Shown here piece by piece: positions 56,117 to 61,719 of a stretch of 61,719 bases of DNA; position 1 is the stretch's first letter; each line of letters starts with the position of its first letter. The stretch is from a virus. The DNA is taken from the IMG/VR virus record IMGVR_UViG_3300045999_005102, positions 1 through 61,719 of that record; one strand, given 5' to 3'. Under the pieces are notes generated by a model. The model ran no database searches. It saw nothing but the letters and a program-made list of their open reading frames with translations, and was not told the origin of the DNA. A program made the translations under genes and the position numbers.

Positions 56117-59100
56117 ATGGCACTGAACCAGAACTTCTCGGACTTCTTCGAGCAGCCGGCGCCGAAGCCGGCGCAGCCGAAGCCCGCCCAGCCCAAGCCG
56201 GCCGCGCCCGCCGAAGACAAGTTCGCAGGCGTGCCGGCCTGGACCGACATCCAGTCCAAGCCCGAGTTCCAGGCGCTGCCTGCGGCCAAGCAAGCCGAGG
56301 CCAAGGCCGCCTACTTCGACTACTGGGTGGCGCCGCGAGTCGGCCAGGACGCGGGCGCGATCCGCGAGCAGTTCCTGGGCCCAGCGCCAGAGCCAGCCCC
56401 CGCCGTAGACGAGCAGGCTGGGCAGGCGGCGTTCGGGATCTACCCCAAGGCCAAGAGCGCCAAGCCGGCCAAGCCGATCCTGGAGCAGCCGGGCCCGGTG
56501 CCCGACCAGGAGTTCACCAGCCGGGCGCCCGTCAAGCCCGAGGTTCGGCGTGCGTTCGAGGCGGCTTGGAACTCGGCCACGCCCGCCGAGCGGTCGATGA
56601 TGGGCGCTGCCCCCGGCTGGACGGGACAACTGGCCCGCGAGCGCGCCGGTTTCGCCCAGGCCACCGACCAGGGCATGGCTCAGGCCGGCACCGGCATGCG
56701 CACCATGCTCGAAGGCCTGGACCCCCGCGCCGAGTTCCGAGCCGCCCGTCTGCGCCTGCAGGGCGAAGACCCGCGCTTTGCCGAGACGGCCGGGCGCGAG
56801 GGCGCCAAGCGCAACGTCACGCCTGGGCAAGAGATCAAGGCGCTGGACGGCACGGTCCAAGAGTCCACGTTCAACTTCGAGACTGCCGACTTCTTCGACC
56901 CCAAGAACCCGGCCAACGGCGCGAACAACGCGCTGGTGCGCGGCATCACCAAGGGCGTGCTCGGGATCGGCAAGACCTACGCCGGCCTGTTCCAGTTCCA
57001 GTCCGACTTGATCGGGTTCGATGCAGCCTCGAAGTCGGCGGCTGACGCCGGGCGCGGCATTCGCGGCCAGGAAGAGGCCATCGGCGAGCGCGGAACTTTC
57101 CTGGAGCGCAACCTGGAAGGCGCAGTCAGTTCGATCGCCCAACAGTTGCCGCTCCTCATCACCGGCACGGCCGTGGCATCGCAGGCCATCCCGCTCGCCG
57201 GCATGGCGCTGCAGTCGTTCGGCCAGGAGTACAGCGACGGTCGGGCCAAGGGGCAGAACACTGGACAGGCCGCCACCCGGGCTGGGATGTTCTCTGCCTT
57301 CGAGGTGATCGGCGAGAAGTTCGGCCTGGGCGCCCAGATGGACGCGCTGCGCGCCGCGGCTCGGGGCATGCCCACGGACGAGATCGCCAACCTGCTGTTC
57401 TCGGCGCTGAAGAAGGAGATCCCGGGCGAACTGCTGACCACCACCGGCCAGTTCTCGGTGGACAAGTTCGCGGGCAACGGCATTGGCCTAAACCCGAACG
57501 CCACGTTCGGCGACTACATGAAGCAGGTCGCCGACACGATCGCGCAGACCATCATGCAGTCGGGGCTCATGGGTGCTGGCACCACGGGCGTCTCGGCAGG
57601 CGTGCGTTTTCTGCGCGACAGTGGCGTGAGCCAGGGCGTGGCCGAGGCCGACGCAGAGGCCGCTAAGCGCACGGCGCTGGATCGTTGGTCCGGTTTCATC
57701 GGTCGCAAGCAGCCGGCCGCGGACACGCCGACCACGGTGGACGGCCGGATCGAGCCCAGCCTGGGCGCCACCGCGCCGGCCGGGGATCCGCTCGTCCAGA
57801 CCGCCGACGAGATCGTGCGCGGCATGGCAACCGACGCGGGCCTGCCCGAGTCCACGGTGCTGCCGACCGCACCCACGGCGACGAATGCCCCGGCTGCGGA
57901 GGCGCAACCGACGGTGGATGCCGGGATCGCTGCGCAGACGTCGGCTGGGGCGCCCGCCACACCGGCCGCCATCACCCAGGGCGACCAGGACATCCTCGAC
58001 TTCGCGGGCACGCGCTTCCAGCAGTTGCGCGACAAGCAGGGCACGCCCGAAGAACCCGGCCCGGGGTTGTCCGCAAGCGAGTCCCAGGAACTGCAGGCCC
58101 TCGTGCAGGCACGCGGCAACCCTGTCGCGTTGCGCGAGTTCTACGGCATCGACCAACCAGGAGAAGCAGATGTACGGCAAACCGAAGAATCACTCGATGG
58201 GTCTGCATCAGGCCCGGCCACCGGCCAAGGCGCCCAAGGGCAAGCAGCCCCCGGCGCAGTACCAGAACAGCCAGGGCAACAGCCCAATGAAGATGGCCAA
58301 GCGCAAGGGCTAGACCAAGCGATCGACGGCCTGGGCGCCCTGTTCGGCGGTCAACAGCAAGAGACCGAAGCGCAGCGCGAAGCCCGCCTGGAGCGCGAGG
58401 CGATCCAGGGCGAGAGCGCCTTCCAGGCCCAGGCGCCTACCAACGACGACGACATCCCATTGGATCTCGGCCCACCCAGGACCGAGAAAGAGGCACGCCA
58501 GCGAAAGGAGCAGCAGCCCAATGTCCAAGCCGATCAAGCCCAGCAAGCAGAAACGCCGCGAGAAGAAACCCTACGAGCCCCCGCCGCACCGCAGGGTGCT
58601 GCCGCCCCAGGGGTAGGGCCCAAGACCGAGCGCGAGGCCAAGCGGCAACGCGACGTGGAAGATCTGACTGCGCAAGTCAACTCGGCGACAAGTCTTGAAG
58701 AGCTTTCCAGGATCGCCAACGAATCCAATGCGCGCTTTCCCGAAGCCGACGTGCTGGGAGAAGGTGAGCCGAATGACGATGACAGGGCGATGGCCGCTGT
58801 CTCGCGGGCGGCTGCGCAACGCGCAAAGCAAATCATGGAAAGTGGTAGGGGCAATTCCACCACTCCCAAGACCGAGAAAGAAGCCAAGGAGCGCAAGCAA
58901 CAGCCTGCGACAGAGGCTGAACTAGATGCGCTGTATGACCGCGCCGAAAAGCTGACAAAGGACTTCCCGAAAGAGTCTGGAGAAATCCAGCAGCAGGTCA
59001 TGGACGCCGGCGAGAAGTTTTCTTTGCCGGAGGTCGAGGCGCGCCTTTCGGATCTTGAGCAGAGGCAAGAGCGCGTCAGGCAAATCAAAAACGACTTCAA

Positions 59101-60295
59101 CAGTTGGCGAGAGGGCCTGCGGCGCACAGAGGGCGAACTGCGCACGTCGTTGCTTGATCCAGCCAACAAGAATCGCACGGACGAGATCAACAAGCAGATC
59201 GAAAACCTGGGCGATCAGGCAGCAGCCGGGTATCAGAAGCTCGAAGCCGACATCGAGGCAGCCAAGACAGGCAAACCGGCCAAGCCCAAGACCGAACGCG
59301 AGGCCAAGCAGCAGCGGCTGGCCGACAAGCCGCTGCCGGAGTGGACGCAGAAAAAAGACAACTCGTTCCCGGACGGAACCTCGTTCGAGTGGGAGCAGAA
59401 CGGCGACAACGTCTTCTTGGTGGCCAAAGTCGGAGACAAAGTTGTCTCTCGTCAGAGCGAAGGACAGGTCCGCGAGCGCGTGGCTTACGGCTCAATGGTG
59501 ATGAGCAAGGCCCTGCTCGAAGAAAAGATGAGGGAACTCGGCCTGACCCCGGACCAGAAGTGGACCCCGAAAGGCGGCGACACCAGCGTCCAGGATGCCA
59601 TCGACAGGAGAGAGAAGCGGTCTGACGAGCGTTCGCGTGTAAGCGGAGCTTTAGACGACGCCATCAAGCGGGCCGACAAGGCTGGCGCAACCGAGACCAA
59701 GTCAAAGCTGGTTGGGGCGCGCATCAAGTTCGACAACAAGAGCATGGGCCCAGCCGAAGTGCGCAAGTTGATCGAGCGCACCGACTCGGACATCGAAAAG
59801 GAAACCGCACCCAAGACCGGCGCCGAGCCGCAAAGGCTGTCCGCAAAGCAAATCAACAGGCTCATAACCAAGCACGGCACGCAGTTCAACAACCCAGTCG
59901 AGATTGAGCGTGCGTTCGGCGATGGCGACCTAGTGTTTGCCTCGCACGACATGATGGAGGAGCCGGCGCAAGTCACCACCATGAAGATGCTGGAGAGCTA
60001 CACGCCTGACCAGCTTTTCATCGTGCCACGGGCGGCTGCAGAAGAGACCCTGAGCCGGGGTGGGGCGCCCAAGCCCAAGACCGAGAAAGAGGCCAAGGCC
60101 CCAGCCCCACCGCCCCCACCGCCGCCGCCGCCGCCCCAGGCCCCCACCCTCTCCGGCGTGAAGGTCAAATTCGACGTCATGGTCGAAGATACGGGCCAGA
60201 CGGCGTCGATGACGGTGGATGCTGCTGCCCAGATGAAAGAGTACGAAGACCGCGAATCAGTGTTGCGAGAGTTGATCGCTTGCCTGCAAAAGTGA
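56117..60295 (+). CDS. Large polyvalent/ejection protein with KTEKEAK repeats
   Basis: A 1392-residue protein. A Pro/Lys head is followed by a hydrophobic middle (QQLPLLITGTAVASQAIPLAGMAL, about 340-365, in an ERNLEGAVSSIAQQ...FGQEYSDGRAKG context) that resembles transmembrane-bearing parts of giant phage polyvalent proteins. AIDGLGALFGG at 735-745 also occurs in the 3406-aa protein. The tail is charged, with five (K/R)TE(K/R)EA(K/R) repeats near 790, 836, 918, 1058 and 1321, and a poly-Pro run near 1332-1345. Two nested +1-frame genes lie in its linkers. Probably injected with DNA. Confidence 0.7.
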   Translation: MALNQNFSDFFEQPAPKPAQPKPAQPKPAAPAEDKFAGVPAWTDIQSKPEFQALPAAKQAEAKAAYFDYWVAPRVGQDAGAIREQFLGPAPEPAPAVDEQAGQAAFGIYPKAKSAKPAKPILEQPGPVPDQEFTSRAPVKPEVRRAFEAAWNSATPAERSMMGAAPGWTGQLARERAGFAQATDQGMAQAGTGMRTMLEGLDPRAEFRAARLRLQGEDPRFAETAGREGAKRNVTPGQEIKALDGTVQESTFNFETADFFDPKNPANGANNALVRGITKGVLGIGKTYAGLFQFQSDLIGFDAASKSAADAGRGIRGQEEAIGERGTFLERNLEGAVSSIAQQLPLLITGTAVASQAIPLAGMALQSFGQEYSDGRAKGQNTGQAATRAGMFSAFEVIGEKFGLGAQMDALRAAARGMPTDEIANLLFSALKKEIPGELLTTTGQFSVDKFAGNGIGLNPNATFGDYMKQVADTIAQTIMQSGLMGAGTTGVSAGVRFLRDSGVSQGVAEADAEAAKRTALDRWSGFIGRKQPAADTPTTVDGRIEPSLGATAPAGDPLVQTADEIVRGMATDAGLPESTVLPTAPTATNAPAAEAQPTVDAGIAAQTSAGAPATPAAITQGDQDILDFAGTRFQQLRDKQGTPEEPGPGLSASESQELQALVQARGNPVALREFYGIDQPGEADVRQTEESLDGSASGPATGQGAQGQAAPGAVPEQPGQQPNEDGQAQGLDQAIDGLGALFGGQQQETEAQREARLEREAIQGESAFQAQAPTNDDDIPLDLGPPRTEKEARQRKEQQPNVQADQAQQAETPREETLRAPAAPQGAAAPGVGPKTEREAKRQRDVEDLTAQVNSATSLEELSRIANESNARFPEADVLGEGEPNDDDRAMAAVSRAAAQRAKQIMESGRGNSTTPKTEKEAKERKQQPATEAELDALYDRAEKLTKDFPKESGEIQQQVMDAGEKFSLPEVEARLSDLEQRQERVRQIKNDFNSWREGLRRTEGELRTSLLDPANKNRTDEINKQIENLGDQAAAGYQKLEADIEAAKTGKPAKPKTEREAKQQRLADKPLPEWTQKKDNSFPDGTSFEWEQNGDNVFLVAKVGDKVVSRQSEGQVRERVAYGSMVMSKALLEEKMRELGLTPDQKWTPKGGDTSVQDAIDRREKRSDERSRVSGALDDAIKRADKAGATETKSKLVGARIKFDNKSMGPAEVRKLIERTDSDIEKETAPKTGAEPQRLSAKQINRLITKHGTQFNNPVEIERAFGDGDLVFASHDMMEEPAQVTTMKMLESYTPDQLFIVPRAAAEETLSRGGAPKPKTEKEAKAPAPPPPPPPPPPQAPTLSGVKVKFDVMVEDTGQTASMTVDAAAQMKEYEDRESVLRELIACLQK
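58170..58313 (+). CDS. Nested +1-frame basic microprotein 1
   Basis: A 47-residue, Lys/Gln/Pro-rich protein (MYGKPKNHSMGLHQARP...) inside the 1392-aa gene. AGGAG at 58159-58163 is six bases before the ATG, an ideal Shine-Dalgarno site. 41 of 47 codons end in G or C, against 22 of 47 for the overlapping host frame, which reads as Gly/Gln/Ala/Pro low complexity. Basic composition suggests nucleic-acid binding. Overprinted gene by inference. Confidence 0.7.
   Translation: MYGKPKNHSMGLHQARPPAKAPKGKQPPAQYQNSQGNSPMKMAKRKG
58521..58616 (+). CDS. Nested +1-frame basic microprotein 2
   Basis: A 31-residue, strongly basic protein (MSKPIKPSKQKRREKKPYEP...) in the same +1 frame. AAGGAG at 58505-58510 is ten bases before the ATG. 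29 of 31 codons end in G or C, against 15 of 32 for the host frame here. Lys/Arg/Pro content suggests DNA or RNA contact. Short length makes it less sure than the other nested genes, but codon bias is striking. Confidence 0.6.
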   Translation: MSKPIKPSKQKRREKKPYEPPPHRRVLPPQG

Positions 60296-60305
60296 GAATC
60301 CCTCA

Positions 60306-60644
60306 ATGAAGTCGGTCAAGTCGATCCAGGATCTCAAGAAAATGGCCCTGCGTCAGGGGGCCACGGTCGAGATCGGTTCGGAGCGGTTCAACACGGCCGG
60401 CGTGCGCGCCCAGGTGGTCCCCAAGCCCGCGCCCAAGCCCGCGCCCGCACCGCCACCGACGCCAGCCGTGGCGGCCATCGACATGGCGCCGATGGCGCTT
60501 GCACAGGAGAAGCTGGGAGCCATGCTGGCGCACGCGATCGCATCGCTTCCGCAGCCTCACGTCCCCGTTCGTGAGTGGCTGTTCACGGTCGAGCGGGACA
60601 AGGACGGTCTACTGACCAACATTCGCGCAACTGCGCAAAGCTGA
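60306..60644 (+). CDS. Hypothetical protein with Pro/Ala linker
   Basis: A 112-residue protein: a short N-terminal domain (SIQDLKKMALRQGATVEIGSERFNTAG), a KPAPKPAPAPPPTPA linker, then a C-terminal segment ending VREWLFTVERDKDGLLTNIRATA, a short beta pattern found at the end of many small phage proteins. Lies after the polyvalent gene. Function unknown. Confidence 0.65.
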   Translation: MKSVKSIQDLKKMALRQGATVEIGSERFNTAGVRAQVVPKPAPKPAPAPPPTPAVAAIDMAPMALAQEKLGAMLAHAIASLPQPHVPVREWLFTVERDKDGLLTNIRATAQS

Positions 60645-60667
60645 AACCATCGACACGGGGCCAAGCA

Positions 60668-61093
60668 ATGCCAAAGAACACCCAACTGACCAACGCCACC
60701 GTCAACGGTCAAGCCGACGACCTCGCGACGCGGCTGAACAACGGCTACCTGCGCATCTATGACGGCGCCCAGCCGGCCGACGCAGACACCGCCGTCAGCA
60801 CGCAGACACTGCTGGCCGAGTTGCGCTTCAACACCACGGCGGCGCCTGCGGCGGTCAACGGCGTGCTGACATTCAACGCGCTCACGGCCGACAGCAGCGC
60901 CAACGCCAGCGGCACCGCGTCCTGGTTCCGCGCCCTGTCGTCCAACGGCTCCACGGCGGTCATGGATGGCACCGTGGGCGAGACCGCCGACACGCCCAAC
61001 CTCGTGCTCAACAGCAAGGCGATCTCGGCCGGCGCCAGCGTGTCAGTGTCGTCCTTCACCCACACCGTTCAGAAGGCCACCAGCGGCCTGTAA
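60668..61093 (+). CDS. Small beta-rich virion protein
   Basis: A 141-residue protein from ATG 60668. GYLRIYDGAQPADADTAVSTQTLLAELRFNTTAAPAAVNGVLTFN...SGTASWFRALSSNGSTAVMDGTVG is a pattern common in short phage structural proteins near fibres. Upstream in-frame sequence overlaps the previous gene and is ignored. Probably a virion surface part. Confidence 0.72.
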   Translation: MPKNTQLTNATVNGQADDLATRLNNGYLRIYDGAQPADADTAVSTQTLLAELRFNTTAAPAAVNGVLTFNALTADSSANASGTASWFRALSSNGSTAVMDGTVGETADTPNLVLNSKAISAGASVSVSSFTHTVQKATSGL

Positions 61094-61105
61094 AGGAGTT
61101 GCCCC

Positions 61106-61546
61106 ATGTCCATGACCAACGCTGCCGAGCACGCATTTCTCGACCTCCTGTTCCTCAACGTCGATTGGAGCAACATCGGCGACGCCGCCGGCCTGCAGAA
61201 CAGCGCTGCTGCAGGCTCGTTTTTCATCTCGCTGCACAGCGCAGACCCTGGCGAGGCGGGCAACCAGAGCACAAACGAGATCGCCTACACCGGCTACGGC
61301 CGCGTAGGTGTAACCCGCACGGCAGGCGGCTTCACTCGCACCGGGTCTACCATCGCCAACACCGCGCTGGTGCAGTTCGGTCAGTGTACGGCGGGCAGCG
61401 CCACGGCCACGCACTTCGGCATCGGCACGGACTCCACGGGCACCGGCCACCTGCTGCTGAAGGGAGCACTGAACGCCAGCCTGTCCATCTCCAACGGCAT
61501 CCAGCCGCAGTTCGCCGCTGGTGCGCTGACGGCCACGGTTGATTGA
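61106..61546 (+). CDS. Small fibre/spike-like protein, family copy 3
   Basis: A 146-residue member of the same family as the genes at 40873 and 41312: FFISLHSADPGEAGNQSTNEIAYTGYGRVGVTRT, then ATHFGIGTDSTGTGHLLLKGALNASLSISNGIQPQF. It stands about 20 kb away from the other two copies along the late operon. GGAG lies upstream of the ATG. Confidence 0.72.
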   Translation: MSMTNAAEHAFLDLLFLNVDWSNIGDAAGLQNSAAAGSFFISLHSADPGEAGNQSTNEIAYTGYGRVGVTRTAGGFTRTGSTIANTALVQFGQCTAGSATATHFGIGTDSTGTGHLLLKGALNASLSISNGIQPQFAAGALTATVD

Positions 61547-61547
61547 T

Positions 61548-61694
61548 GTGGTGTACCGCTGCGCTCACTGTCGGGAGTTGCTGACGCTGACCGACACCGA
61601 GTTGTCGGCCTGCTCAGAGCACCCTGACGGGGGCGTGGAGTGGTCACCCGACGAAGTGGAGTGGATACCGCTGGAGGACCCTGATGCCGTTTAG
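61548..61694 (+). CDS. CxxC microprotein
   Basis: A 48-residue acidic protein from GTG 61548, just after the previous stop (the TGATGTG context also holds an out-of-frame ATG). YRCAHCRELLTLTDTELSACSEHPDGGVEW has CAHC and C/H pairs that could bind zinc. The next ORF starts inside its end. Function unknown. Confidence 0.55.
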   Translation: MVYRCAHCRELLTLTDTELSACSEHPDGGVEWSPDEVEWIPLEDPDAV

Positions 61695-61719
61695 GTCCGT
61701 TGCCGAGGTGGCTAATGCC
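61684..61719 (+). CDS. 5' part of small ORF crossing the window ends
   Basis: ATG 61684 overlaps the end of the CxxC gene; GGAGG lies six bases upstream. It opens MPFRSVAEVANA and reaches the window end in frame; joined to position 1 it continues to 102. See the entry at 1-102. Confidence 0.45.
   Translation, partial: MPFRSVAEVANA

Noticed and set aside
58771-58923. A fourth possible nested +1 ORF in the 1392-aa gene (50 aa)
   Set aside because: It has a GGAG-like sequence upstream, but the host frame keeps normal codon use and charged helical sequence here, so the ORF looks like a shadow.

Overview
The window looks like one complete, circularly permuted genome of a temperate, tailed, podovirus-like phage with high GC content. 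The two ends join in frame: a small gene that starts at 61684 with a good ribosome binding site stays open across the junction and stops at 102. The host is probably a betaproteobacterium (Burkholderiales-like). This is inferred from base composition and from the phage attachment site, which carries the 3' half of a proteobacterial tRNA-Arg(ACG).

Layout. (a) 30876-61719, continuing through 1-11566 on the + strand, is the late region. It holds lysis genes (holin, GH24 lysozyme), terminase, P22-like portal, scaffold, an N4-gp56-type major capsid protein, head-tail adaptors, fibre and tail proteins (including a 5 x 141 bp beta-propeller gene and a J-like DUF1983 protein), presumed ejection proteins, a 1392-aa polyvalent protein, further fibre-like genes, and a 3406-aa DarB-like polyvalent protein that joins a DNA methylase, a Strawberry-notch-type helicase and an HExxH peptidase motif. 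(b) 11549-20151 on the - strand is the integration and recombination region: attP, tyrosine integrase, DUF4224 protein, SF2 helicase, MazG-like protein, Cas4/RecB-like nuclease, DUF669 ssDNA-binding protein, Sak4-like ATPase and the repressor. (c) 20263-24321 on the + strand is the right early operon, from a Cro/YdaS-like protein to a primase-polymerase/DUF3987 protein. (d) 24346-29047 on the - strand is a tightly coupled operon of about 16 small genes, mostly unknown, including a RadC-like protein. (e) 29048-29669 is a non-coding, AT-rich, repeat-bearing stretch that could be an origin. It is followed by three small + strand genes (VRR-NUC, winged helix, DUF6378).

Control. A 15-bp palindrome, TYGAG-N5-CTCRA, occurs twice at the rightward early promoter, twice at a leftward promoter below the repressor gene, and once in the leader of the DUF669 gene. 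This defines a candidate repressor regulon.

The most interesting unexplained signal is overprinting. Three short +1-frame genes (2943-3341, 58170-58313, 58521-58616) lie inside low-complexity linkers of the two giant polyvalent proteins. Each has a Shine-Dalgarno sequence and the GC-rich third codon positions expected of coding DNA, while the host frame loses that bias at the same places.
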